From the NCBI RefSeq assembly GCF_021347895.1, contig NC_067124.1, forward strand, positions 16,234,521 through 16,298,520: a stretch of DNA of 64,000 nucleotides, read 5' to 3'. Origin of the DNA: Acanthochromis polyacanthus. Lineage: Eukaryota > Chordata > Actinopteri > Pomacentridae. A program made the translations under genes and the position numbers. The notes beneath the pieces were generated by a model. It was not told the DNA's origin, did not search any database, and was given only the letters and a program-made list of their open reading frames with translations. This document shows positions 43,802-56,140 of this stretch, piece by piece; the stretch's first letter is position 1, and the number at the start of each line of letters is the position of its first letter.

Positions 43802-43812
43802 CTCTCTGCGAG
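43738..43812 (+). repeat. C17 followed by (CT)n tract
   Basis: A homopolymer C run (43738-43754) passes into about 25 CT units. It is an all-pyrimidine strand of about 75 bp, some 620 bp upstream of the candidate sox4 promoter. Confidence 0.95.
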
Positions 43813-44413
43813 GCGGGGTTGGGCGGTCTTTTGTCACATAACACACATCGAACCAACCCCTCTCCAGCACAGCAGACAGGGGAGAAGAGAAGGGGAGCGA
43901 AGATCTGTGTGTGCAAACTGCCTACACATCCGCACACCCCGAAACTGACATTGAGTGCAGTTTTGTGTGAGCTGTGAGACAAACAAGACCGGGTGGCACA
44001 AGGACGCACGGCACTGCGCTCTGTGCGCAAAAGTACTTTTATGCACGGAGGTAAATATACCCACATGAATGTAAAAGTTGTATACAAAGACAGATAACGA
44101 ATAAGGACCAATGAAATATTTCATTTTTGCCTAATATCTTATCATAGACACTTTCAAACCCATTGGCATCATTTCCAAAATTACATTTTCTTAGTGTTGT
44201 TTGTCTATTTCTACTGTATTTGATATATTTACCAAAATACAGAAAGTATTAATGATTACAGAGTTGTATGTTCTCGGAATGCATCCAGTAAACACAATAA
44301 TTTCTGGTTTCGCCCACTTTTAAATTTGTAACGAGTCAAAAAAAATGAGAGGAACAAGGAGGGTTGAAGGCAGGCTCACAGAAGTGAGCGAACTGGAATG
44401 CTGAGTTGGAGCG

Positions 44414-44427
44414 CCGCTAGATGGCGT
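44414..44427 (+). promoter_or_regulatory. CTCF-like site upstream of sox4
   Basis: CCGCTAGATGGCGT agrees with the CTCF core CCASYAGRKGGCRS at 12 of 14 positions. It lies about 1.3 kb upstream of the candidate sox4 promoter. Confidence 0.4.
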
Positions 44428-44799
44428 CGCAGAGCCGGAGAGAAGGCCGCGTGGCTGAGCTGCAGAGAATTTAGGAGGGTAAAAGAGATCAGGCCGAGCA
44501 TTGAGAACAGTTACCAGGGGTGAATTACATAATGTCTCTGTGCGACAGGGAGGCATCCGAGCGATGCTGTTGTTCAGTGAGTGTGTGTGTGTGTTACAGC
44601 AAGGTATACCAGACCACAGAGAGGTAGAACAGGCTGCGAAATTTATGGTAAATTAAAGCAATTTAGTGGTTAGTAGAGAAAAAAAAAATCAGTTCGGCTT
44701 GTAATCAGTCACCACTTTAATGATTCCAGCTTCCAGGGGAGCACGAGTCTGCACATTAAAAAATACCGTCAAAAATATGGAATGAATTGAAAATGAAAG

Positions 44800-44801
<2 letters not shown>

Positions 44802-44880
<79 letters not shown>
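44802..44880 (+). repeat. (GT)n microsatellite
   Basis: An uninterrupted GT run upstream of sox4. Confidence 0.98.
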
Positions 44881-44881
<1 letters not shown>

Positions 44882-45448
44882 TAGAGATGGTCAGATGTTC
44901 TGTGCCTTAATGAAAGGAGAGTCAGAGGTGATTTGGACCACCGCTGGGAAATTAGTATGAAAGTAAAGTCACCAACGTTGCTGGATGCATTTCACTGAGT
45001 ACAATTATATTCAGTATGGCCTCATATCTGCGGTGCATCCAAGTAAAGCAACGGGTAATTGGGCTCCAATTTGTGTGTTCATGGAGCAGAACTGCAGTGG
45101 AAATAAGAGTGTTAACTCATAAACTCACACTGCTGCACAATGCCATTTTAATAAGAAAATGAAGGAAAACATTATAGCATATAAGCCTATACGCTATAGA
45201 AGAGGTTCTGCTTTGGTGGATGACTTAACCTGAGAGTGCATTAAAATATACACTGAGGCTTCTTTTACAAGTATAAATGCAAATACTCTTCCCTGTGGGG
45301 ATGTGTTAAGGTCAGTATGAACTTACTGATGACTAATGTTTTCCAAATTTTAGGTAACAATACGTCTTCCTTGGCAACTCTCTGCACCTGGAGGGACAGC
45401 TGGTGGCTTTTCAAGATAACACCTCATTCAGTACCTTGAGCAGGTGTC

Positions 45449-45506
45449 TTCTATTCTATTCTATTCTATTCTATTCTATTCTATTCTATTCTATTCTATT
45501 CTATTC
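45449..45506 (+). repeat. (TTCTA)n pentanucleotide array
   Basis: About eleven perfect units, the reverse complement of the motif at 36834-36885, on the other side of sox4. Confidence 0.97.
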
Positions 45507-45656
45507 TTAATCCCGAGGATAAATAAGACCTTTCACCCAGTTTTGGCTTCATGGTTAACTTGAATACACGCGTCTTTTTCTTGGCACACTTATCTGACTC
45601 GCTTTCTCTCTCTCTCTCCCTCCCTGTTCCCTCTCTCACTCACTCTCATTATTATG

Positions 45657-45758
<102 letters not shown>

Positions 45759-45771
45759 ACACACGCACACA

Positions 45772-48700
45772 TGACCTGAAAGGATAAGTAGCGCATTCAA
45801 ACTTTCCTCTCGCTTTCTTCCCTCTCTCTCTTTTACTGCCATTGTTCCAGTGAGGTGCAGCTGCCACGCGAGTTGGAGTGGGTCGCGTGCCAACCCTAAT
45901 CTCAACAGGTGTTCTTTTTGTGCCCCACCTCCACCCCCAACTTTCTTTTGTCTGTCCTCACTCTTTGCTTCTCACTCTCGCTGTCTCTCAACTCCCCTCT
46001 TCACTTTCCCAACCACTGTGCTAGCTCTCTCGCCCTCCCGAAACTGAATTTACTTCATTAGAAAGACCATAATTAAGTTCACTTAATTAGGCTTTGCAAT
46101 CAAAGAATCAAAGTGTAAGGAAACAAGTTAACAAATGGGCACATTATTGCACTATATATGCACATATACACCCAGTAATACAGCTATGCTAAGAAAACTC
46201 AGTCAGGAATTATTAAAACAATGATATGAGATGTAGAGTAGTACATAAACGAAATAGCAATTGTAGAGCTGTAAAGGAAAATAGATCAGATTCAAAGATT
46301 CTAGAAGTTCAGTATAGATTGAGATAGTTTTCTGCTGGTATCTAATGTAGTGGTATGACAATGTTAACATTTCTTCAGTTGCAAAACAGATTTGCATGGA
46401 TCAGGGAGCATGTCAGGCTCTTTGAGTGTGAGTTTTGGTTTGGTGAGGAATTTGGTGCTTCTCTGTTTAAACAGGCGTCCTCCCTCTGAGTTATCTCTCA
46501 CTGTCTTCCCTCTGAACTCTCTCTTCTGTCATCCCCTCCTCTGCCTCTCAGCTCTCTCTCACTTCACTTTAGGTCAGTTTGTTTTATTGGCATGAATGTT
46601 AGATGAAGAATGTTGCCAAAGCAGCCCCATCTCTCTTTCTTTTTGCTCCGCGTCTCCCTCCTAAGATAAATCTGATCTGAGGTCATCTGTTATTCAGAAC
46701 ACCGACACCATATGGTCAGCCACCCACTCAGAGCGCATCCACTCGGTTTCATGAAAACTTAAAATCTTCCCATATTTAAATATTGATGGAGGTGTGTATT
46801 GAACAGCTGTCACAAGCCCTGCCTGGAGTTTAGCTGCTCGAACTTTAAATCATATCAGCAGCCGATCCATTACAGAAATATTGATCTTTAATGACAGAAT
46901 AAGCAAATTAGTGAAAGATCTTTCTTAAAACAATGGGTTACATCCAGACATGAGTGAAAAAATAAGCAATAAAGACAGAAAATATGCTGTTCTATGACAA
47001 ATACGCTTCTCAAAAATGATGATGATATTTAATGGGAAAGCTAAGCAACGTAATAGACAACCTTAACAAAAACCAACACAATTCTAATAATAATAATCAT
47101 GATTGTGCTCTGTGTTGTTCATCCCTGCCACGAGTCGACCGTTATTGCAATTAAAAATGCAGTGCTTCAGGCTCTACCTTTGTCAGACCCATTTAAAAAG
47201 AAAGAGTTGTGGTATTGAGGATTGAAAGAGAGCAGGTGGGAATGCTCTGTCTGGACGGGTGTCAGCGATGTAAAGAAGATAGAAACATTTTAATTGTTTC
47301 AGGATTTTTTTGATGGAAATGAATAAACTCTGCATCCCCATGCATCTCAGAGATGTCGCCATCTCTAACACTCATTATTTTCGGTGCATAAACTGGCAGG
47401 TTGTGTGGAATACTAAGCAGTAAGTTACCGCTTTAATTTGCACAAACACATGGAAATCTGCCGGGTCATTTTGCAACAGCATGATGTTGGTTGCGCAAGA
47501 GTTAATCAAGATAACCAGTGGATTTGATGTGTTTAATAACGCCCTGACAATGCGTGGCAGTCAAATTAGACCCTGCAAATGGACCACATACCTGCCTCCT
47601 CCAGTACCTGGAAAATGATTTAATCAGTGGAATGAGAGAGCCTTTATGTACGAAAGCGAAATGGATTTGAGATTCAGATAACTGGAACGTAAAAAACGGA
47701 GAACTGGGACTTTTCTTAAAACAGCATGGGTCCATGTGTATGCAAAAAAAAAAAACAGCTTGGCAGAAACATCAAAATTACAGTGAGCCGCTAGATGACT
47801 CCCTATTGCTCCTCTTCATCCATTGTGGCAGATATTTCAAACTCGGCAAGAAAACACAACTTTTTGCAAATTTTACTGGCTCACTTGTCAGAGTCGACAC
47901 AGTGTATAAGTAAACCAGAGCGCACACAATGAAGCTCTTTGATTTATTATATTTTTACAGTCTTCAAAGTCCGTGTTCCCTGCAAAGTCTTTTACAACCC
48001 TGTAACAGACAGATGGCTGGTTACTGTATATGTGAAATGTATTTATTCAGTCATATTTCTCAAGCTTTGTTTGAACAGGTGTCTTCAGGCACAGAAACAG
48101 ACAAAGATGCAGACACAAACACACACACACAAGAACACACACACACTCTGTCTCAGCAGCAAAGTCTTATCTTATCCAGAAAGAGCAGCTGCAAAGTATG
48201 ACCCTAGCTTAGCTGTTAATGATTGGTGGTGTGTGACTCGGACTGTGTGTGTGTGTGTGTGTGTCTGTGTGTATATGTACTTATTTTACCTCACAATCCC
48301 TCCTTTTCGCAACTGACAAGAGCTCATTATTAGTGGCCAAGCTTTGATTTGTGAAGTTCAGCAGGTGAATTTGAACATCTGTCGCATTTCAAGGTTGTTT
48401 CTGTGGGTGAGAGAAAACACACACACACACACACAGGGCTAAACTAGCAAGGAAGTGAATAGGTGGAACACACATTCAGCAGGTAGATGTGTGGCAAACC
48501 TATACGTGCATGATCATAAATATGTCTTAGACTTGTGCAGCCTTATGGATTCGATTATTTGCTTTGTAAGAATATCAGCAAAGGCAGTGCAGAATATTTA
48601 ACAACTAAAGTTCAGCATCAGTGAGTCTGTACATTGTTCAATGGGTTTGTTTAGTTAATTAGTTTTCATTTATTGTAGCCCAAAAATGTGCTTGTTGCAT

Positions 48701-48989
48701 AGCAACGTCAGCTTCAGAAGCATGTGCAATTTAGACATAAATTATATTTCTGTCTCGATGCAGAGATGGAACTTGGGTGTCGTTGTGATGTCCTCAGTGT
48801 ATGTCAGTACAAATATCAATATCCAAGACACTAAAAATGTCTGTTTCAGAAGATCTGTCACACTGTCTTGGACTAGATTGTGTTAGTGTCCAGCTCTGGC
48901 ATGTCTGAGTACTATTGGAGGCAAAAGTTCTCAGGACAAACAAATGAGTGCAGCTTAATACAGTAGACCCCTGCTGGTTGGTCTCCAAA
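45772..48989. other. Non-coding DNA upstream of sox4
   Basis: No gene. A TAAT-rich patch (46060-46120, ATAATTAAGTTCACTTAATTAGG) could be regulatory. Confidence 0.45.
48244..48274 (+). repeat. Short (TG)n run
   Basis: TG units with one TCTG interruption. A CA run lies nearby at 48418-48435. Confidence 0.9.
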
Positions 48990-49300
48990 CTCTCTGTAGT
49001 TTTGGATCAAAGACTTTCTGCCCAACAGACATTTAATTCTGTCTACTGATCTCCTCCACCCGGTCCCTCAGTGTTGATCGTCTCCCTCTACACATCTGAC
49101 TGCATTCCCACACACCCCTCAAACAGAATAATTAAATTTGCAGCTTACCCAACATTGGTGAACCTCATTACAAACAGGGATGACAGGGATGAAGTCTGCA
49201 GTCTGACTAGATGGTGTACAGACAACATTCTTACACTGAACATCAAGAAGACAAAAGAAATCATCCTCGACCTCTAAAAAGCACAAACATGACCCCTGTC
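48990..49300 (+). pseudogene. Decayed non-LTR reverse transcriptase (CR1/L2/Rex-like) fragment
   Basis: The frame 49071-49277 reads LYTSDC...SNRIIKFAAYPTLVNLI, then RWCTDNILTLNIKKTKEI. This follows the reverse-transcriptase catalytic block of fish CR1/L2/Rex-like LINEs, in which FADDT precedes VVGLI and WC.DN.L.LN..KTKE. The catalytic Asp pair is lost (FAAY at 49137-49148) and there is a stop soon after. Preceding bases to about 48990 may be the decayed part just before the active site. Confidence 0.65.
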
Positions 49301-49566
49301 CACTAACTTTCATTTTGATCCCAAAAGTGTTGACAAAACATCTGCAGGCTGTAAAGGACTCTGGGGTGTATCAAAAGGACTGACACTCTTGCTGTCATTC
49401 TGAGATTCATATTAACGTATTTATATTAAAGTAGCTATGATACTTGACATCTGACACATTGTGTAACATCATGTCATCACAGCAGTAATGGTCACCGGCA
49501 GGTTGTAGAGGAGCTCAAATCAGAATGAATGTATAAACAGCGAGATGATCTGTGCCAACAGTCCTG

Positions 49567-49571
49567 AAAAA

Positions 49572-49630
<59 letters not shown>
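49567..49630 (+). repeat. A14 followed by (TA)25
   Basis: A homopolymer passes directly into a 50-bp pure TA run, possibly a retroposon tail that expanded. Confidence 0.97.
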
Positions 49631-49635
<5 letters not shown>

Positions 49636-49844
49636 CTGTACACATATCTGAGTTCTTCTGCACAGGAATGCTTGTACTTCTGTGTGTGTGAAGTCTGTGT
49701 GTTCACATGTGTGTCAGAGGTGACCAGTTGTCACTGAGCTGTGACAGGAGACAGGTATCAGGGAGACGTGGTGTCACCTTGTCACCTCCGATCTCTGTGT
49801 GTGTGTGTGTATGTGTGTGTGTGTCCATGTTTTTGCTATATTTT

Positions 49845-49935
49845 GGGGACCAAATGTCCCCACAACTGTAGGATTAGGGTTAGGGTAAGGGTTAGGGGTT
49901 AGATATGAATGGGAGTCAATGGTATGTCCCCACAA
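49845..49935 (+). repeat. Teleost GTCCCCACAA repeat with interstitial telomere-like tract
   Basis: GGGGAC...GTCCCC (49845-49861) is followed by degenerate TTAGGG repeats (49874-49902), then GGGAGTCAATGG and a second ATGTCCCCACAA (49924-49935). I recognise this combination, usually beside GT microsatellites as here, from many fish genomes. It is not a chromosome end. Confidence 0.55.
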
Positions 49936-49950
49936 TGATAGAAAAACACA

Positions 49951-49953
<3 letters not shown>

Positions 49954-50015
<62 letters not shown>
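49954..50015 (+). repeat. (TG)n microsatellite
   Basis: A pure TG run next to the telomere-like repeat; degenerate TG continues to about 50036, with another run at 50137-50159. Confidence 0.97.
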
Positions 50016-50016
<1 letters not shown>

Positions 50017-53000
50017 ATGTGTGTATGTGTGTGTGGCGTACCTTCTTAGACTCCTCCTAGCCCGCCCCAGGCAGGCTGCGTGGAGGCGTCCCAGGAGTGA
50101 AGCTCAGGTGATGAGGCAGCAGCGTGTATGTCGGTGTGTGTGTGTGTGTGTGTGTGTGTTCACATCTCCTGAGATCAACTACCTCCTTTAGAGCATGGAT
50201 GAAAAACAAACACACACACACGTAGATGGTTTTGACATGAGGAAAGTTGAGCTCTGCTCGTTCAGGGGCTTGATGGTGCAGTCAGTCAATATCAGGGTCA
50301 AAGAAAGAGAAGGAAGAGGAAATGGGAAGAAAGAAAAGAAACAAGCAAACATTTAGGAAGAGTTTTAAGTGTGTGAGAAGTTGAGGACAATCCTTGTGAA
50401 TCCCTAAAACCTCCCTGTAGCTCTTTGGAGCAATACAGGTGAACTCAAAATTACGTAGCTGTCAGTTCATCAAGCCAAAGTCCATGTATTTCTAAAGCAT
50501 CAATTTAATAATGCAGTGAGTAAATTATTTCAGAATCATTCTGTCATTTATAGCAGCTGGGGTCAAACTGTTCCTTCGCTAAAGAGTCCCTCAGCACTGT
50601 GATAGTTACTAGTGGCTCGCTCTAAAGGCCAGTCATGGTCTGAATTCAATGTGGCTCCATTGATTTGGAGCTTGCTGCCTTCCCATACCAAGCACAGCAG
50701 GTGGACAAAGCACAGGATTCTGGAGAAGATGAAAATTCCCTTTTAGCACCATTGCTAGAAAACATGTACAAATCAAAGCACCATTGGCAATTTCAGCTGT
50801 GGTGTGGATAACGGCTAGCGTCCACACATAGCTGACCCTTAAAACATACAGAATTTTCTTTTTTTTTTCTTTCGAATTTTGTGCTACACATAGAATTGGA
50901 CAGATGACGACATCTGCATCACGTTGACACAGAAGACATGAATTTGCCTTCAAAAGGAGACTTTGCTTGGAACTATTGGAGCCATTTAGGAGGCTAGAAC
51001 ATTTTTTGAATTTCTATCTTTGGGAGTGGATGTACATTAAATGTCTGAAAATGTTTCCTTTTGTTGTGTTTCTGTGTTACTTGAGTCTGACTATTCCTTG
51101 AAAATATCCAATAGAATGTGCTAAATGCAACAGTTTTAGTCATAATGGAGACCTCAAATGACTTCAAAATAGTAAATTGGCATCCTGCTTTGTTTATGTG
51201 CCATTAAAGTGCATTATATTAACAAACGGCAGTAAGATGTGACATTACATTTCATTTTTCACTTTTGGACTTTGCCTTTGGGCTTCGGTAACAAGGCCAG
51301 ATGTGATTTCTATTCTCTGTTCCATCACATTAGAAACATATTGGATGTAATCTATCCTGCAGCAAAGTGACAAAGTGCTTTCTCACCAATTACAGACTGC
51401 CATCTCCCTCTTCACACCTGGCAGGCAGAGGATGTGGCTGACGGTGTTCATGTGTGTGTGTGACAGAGCGAGAGGTAAAGGGGGGAAAGGGCAGCGGGAG
51501 CCACCGAGAGAGATGAAGTCAGAGAGCGGCTTTAAAGAGGCTGTCACTTGTGTTTACATCTCCTCCGTCGTCATCAGCTGAATGGCATATCTGTGTTTCT
51601 GCGATATCACACTTCCCGTGTTCACATGATGTCTTTTTGTATTCTAAATGGCCATTTTACTTTGGGATAAAATCAGGAAAATTTGGAATGACATTATTTT
51701 TGGCGTCCTCGTATTTAGAAACCTTTAGAAGGCAGTTTGAAAGTGGTTTAAGTTAAATTAGGTTAGCAATTGTGTAGGGTTGTGTAGTAAGGTTTAATGC
51801 AAACTGGAAAAAGTTGAGCAGGTCATCTCTGGTCAACCTTGCAGTGAGCATTTCACACTTCTTTGTGTGGGTTTGTAACAAAACTAAGACTCAGTTGCAT
51901 CTGCAAATACAATTTATGGTTACAACCTGAAGTTTTGACCAAAATAGCATGACTGTGAATTAAACTTACATATTTACATCTTGTTTTTAAATATGTAGAG
52001 TGAGATTCACCAACCAGCTCATTTACGACATTTTTAGTAATTTCGTCACGTTTGAACTAGTAACCAATTCTCAAGAATAATGATTAGTTATAAACTTCCA
52101 AAAACAAGACTTTGTGGAGTTTTTTTTAAAACCAGAGGTGTTTAAAATCCTGAAAAATCATGTCAAAATCAGTCTCTATGTGTCATCACTGTATTAGTCT
52201 GAAAGCTGAAGGCCATGTGTTGCAAGTGGAGCCTTATTCTGGTGACAGTCCAAATTTAGTAATGTGCAACTGTTCAGATCTCACAAAGAATTATAGATTT
52301 GCATGCACTTCCATTGAACAAATATCTACGACACATATTCTCTTGTAAATTATCACGTGGACAAATCTACATCTATGTTTGATCACATAACAGATGGTTC
52401 ATTAAATAAAAACATCACTCTCTACTGCAATGTTTGAGTACACATAGCTAACAGCTACAGTCTTTGTACATTTTTACACATTTGATCGGATACTGTTTTG
52501 TGATAAAAACACCATCACAGACGAGCTGCAGAGGTGCCTCCACTATCACATACAGGCCTATGCATACAGCAAATGCAAACCTGCAGACCAACAGCAAAGG
52601 TTTTCAGCAGGGAAGTGGATGTGGAAACTGACTAGTGAAGCAACTTGACAGAGTGCATGATGAATAGGAGAATAAATTGTTTCCATCTATGAAAGGAAGA
52701 GAAAAAGAGGCAAAATTCTCCAAGCAGAGGACACAATAAACGCAGAAAGGAAAGCAGATCTGCTCATTATAAGAAAAACTCCACATTCTGATGCAGGAAA
52801 ATGACACCATCCGTGCTGCCTAGAAGAACAATCAGATAAGAGAAGCCTTTGAAAAATGCCCAAGAGGTCGAGGTAGAGTGAATCAACCAGTTACAGGAAC
52901 TGAAAGACTGATGGCAGGAGAAGGTGAGCTAGCTTCAACAGCAGTGAAAGAAAAAATGCTAAGAAAAGGAAGGCTTACACACAAGACTTTGGCCATGCTG

Positions 53001-56000
53001 AGTGTAAAGGAGGAAGTGCAGGAACTGGAGAGAAAAGAGATGGAAAAACACGGAAAACAACAAGGAGAAGAGACTCGAGCAGTGAAATAGAGCTGGTAGA
53101 GGTGAGTCCATAATGTCCTGGAAAAGAAAAGAAAATCTGGAGGAGATGAGGCTCATTAGGCCAGCAAAGGGCAGCAGTCACACTCCTGATCAAACAGAAA
53201 AATCTGCTTTAGGTGCCTCATAAGGTTATTTTTGTAGTTTGCATTGACTTGTTGGATTCTTACAGCAAGATTACTTTGAGAAACGAAAATAGATTTTTTT
53301 TTCTCTCTTTCGGGAGCTCACTCTATAAATAAGTGGAAATACAAGCAGAGGAAGGTCCACTGGTCTTGGAGCAGTTATAGGAGTAACAATTGTGCTGCTT
53401 CCTGTTTATCTCAACAGCAGGCAGACATGATGCAAGTTAGCATCGAGAGCTTTACATGAAGAACAAAATATGTGAAAGCAAAAATGAGGTGAAGGAAGCA
53501 ACAAACTGAAACCAGACCTAAGTAGGCAATCCTTCCTAACTGACTTTTCATCTTTTTGACAGTAAAATGGCACCATTAACCACCACTGCTCCATTTATCA
53601 GCCTTTAGAATGCTGTATGGCCTTTGGCTTTTCGCTTTGCCTTTTTTACATCAGTGCAATTATTTTCTTTCTTACAGTAGAGGGAATATTACATTTTGTG
53701 GAATTGGAGTATCTAATGGTAATCTACGCAGACAAAGATGAAACTGTCATTTTGTCCTGCACTCACATGAGTTTGAAATTTGAAATGTAATTATTTGCAC
53801 AGTTGTAGTGAAGCCATGTTTGTAGGCATCTGCCACGTTAGCGGAAACCTTTTCTCTTTCCCATCCTTTGGCATACAACTCAGGCTGAACACTGCAGATT
53901 ATAAAACTTGAAATGGGAGACAAAGATTCTGATATTTACCTCTGACTAAAAGGAGGGACCAGAAGTGCCATAAAAAAAGAACAGAGAACCAGGTTACAAT
54001 GATGAACATACATAAAATCTGGATGGTATTATAATCACTGATCAGCAACATTACAGAAATAAGTATCATCCAAATGGGGCCAAAGCATCACCTCTGGAGC
54101 TGATTTGTAGGACAACAGAAAACATCAGCAGAAAGACTGAGAAACATAGCACTGGAGGAGCAAGAAAAGGGGACGAAGACGAGAAGAACAACAACAGAGT
54201 TCATCTTCTTCACTTCAGAATCAAGAAAACAGCAACTCCCTGTTATTTCTCACAGGCAAGCAGGCCGACATTGTAGTTGCAGAGCTCCTTAAGTATGTCT
54301 TATACTCTCTGTATTATATTAGAGGTCCACATGATGTAAATTTTGTCATCTTTTGTCCATACAGACCATTCTCCTGCATTACGCTACAATGGCAGTAGTA
54401 TGCATGTGCAGAATACATAGGCAATAAATGCATACGTCTTTCAGTAGCCTTCAAACGGACCAGAAAGTAGGTTAGTAAAAACAATTACACATTTGTAGTG
54501 TCTGCAGCTGTCCATGCACAAAGGAGAATAATCACATCTATAGAGAGGCTTGAAATGCTCTTAGATACAGAGCATCACTATTATGTGCTCTACGCTACTT
54601 TGAAGTTATTTTAAAACCACACACAACTTGAGATTTATTAGATATAAATTCCTAATTGCTACCAAGATGCATCTCATCAGATGTTCCCTCTTGGTTTTCA
54701 AAGGATTCCAATTTGTCATGTGCAAACGAAGTTGCAGTGTGCTGTGGTTTGGTGAGTTATATTTAAGTACTTAATGACTCTACTATCAGTAGTGTCTCAG
54801 ACATAATGTTTGCCTCAGAGGTACTGTTGGGCAGGTGAACATAAATCTAAGATCAAATAAACACTTCTAGTTGCCGTAATATAATCACTTCAGTCAATTA
54901 AAACATAATCGGACAACAGGGAATTTAACATGTGTGCTGGTTACAAAATCCACTGAGAATTCACATTTGGAAGACATCCAAACTCAAATAAACTGACTAG
55001 ATAGAATGACAAAGCAAAATTGTTTGTCTGTGCTGAGTGTTGGTGTCTGTGTTGTGTGTCTGCGTGGTCTGAAGAGTGATGATGCAGTGTCCACACCCAC
55101 TCTACACCCACTCACCCTCCCACTAACACACACAGCTATTTGTAAAGCCAAAAAAGTCTGTGGTGACAGTGATTGATTGCTGATTGATGGCCTCAGATGA
55201 CTGCTGAGCTTCAGCGCTGCAGCCAGACAGCTCCACGCTCAAACACTTTCTGCCAGTCTGCCACCACAGAGTTAGCAACAGTCTGCGTTTTGCCTCCCTC
55301 ACTTCTCCAAGCCAGTCGCTCTGCACTGCGGCAGGCAGGGGAAGCAGACACACACTCACACACACTCTTCTCTGCTCCACTCCCTTATTTTTTGGAAGGG
55401 AAGAGACGAGGAACGAGCTAAAGCTTGACAGCACAGCGTTTTATTTTTCTGTCTTGCGTTTCTTTATGGAGATCTGCTGTAAAATCCAGAGAACGTTTCA
55501 GGGATTGCTGTTTTCTTGCCTTGTCCTCAAAGTTGTTTCAAAGAGGTCTGGAGTATCGACATTACAAGAGGAATATGCACAACTCGACCTGCCTACCAAC
55601 ACAGAGACACACCAAAGTGCGAAGAAAGAAAAAGGAAATTTGGACCTATGTGGTGGATTTTGGAAGTGTTCGAACATGCAGTGTTCCAAGGGTCGTTTTC
55701 GGATGAGGAGCGATGCCAAAAGGTTTCTCGCTGCTCTCTTTTGAAAATACTCTTGCAGCAGCTGACCCCCGGGTTCTGGCTACGTTCTGTCTCCACCTGC
55801 AATGTTGCTGCTGATAAGGCAATGGAAATCTGCTGTGCCCACTCCAGGATATAGATGCAGCCGGGCCTTGTAATTGTGCAGATCCTGCACCCTCCATATG
55901 CAATATGAATCATATCCAGTCCAGCGGTGTCCAGCCAGGCGAGCTATCCAGCACCCGGTGCCCTGGACGGACACGTCGCAGCCTCAGTGGATGAGAAGCA

Positions 56001-56101
56001 GAGAACGGTGGACTGAATGGATGGCGACAGACAGAGAGAGAGGAGCTTCCAGACAGGCTGACCTACATTTAACAGTGTCTAGAGTCAGAGACAGAGCAAG
56101 A

Positions 56102-56140
56102 AGCAGAGAGAGAGAGAGAGAGAGTGAGTGAGTGAGAGTG
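56102..56140 (+). repeat. (GA)n / (GAGT)n tract
   Basis: GA units followed by GTGA repeats within purine-rich DNA (55980-56270). Confidence 0.9.

Larger units (their letters stand above)
43120..44801. other. sox4 upstream region
   Basis: It holds the C/CT tract and the CTCF-like site; no gene. The frames at 43385-44124 on the minus strand cross the CT tract and are artefacts. Confidence 0.5.

Noticed and set aside
43385..44111. 161- and 164-aa minus-strand frames upstream of sox4
   Set aside because: Both cross the CT microsatellite (Arg-Glu repeats) and have no domain.
49870..49903. TTAGGG repeats as a chromosome end or fusion point
   Set aside because: Only a few degenerate units within a recognised fish repeat beside a TG array.
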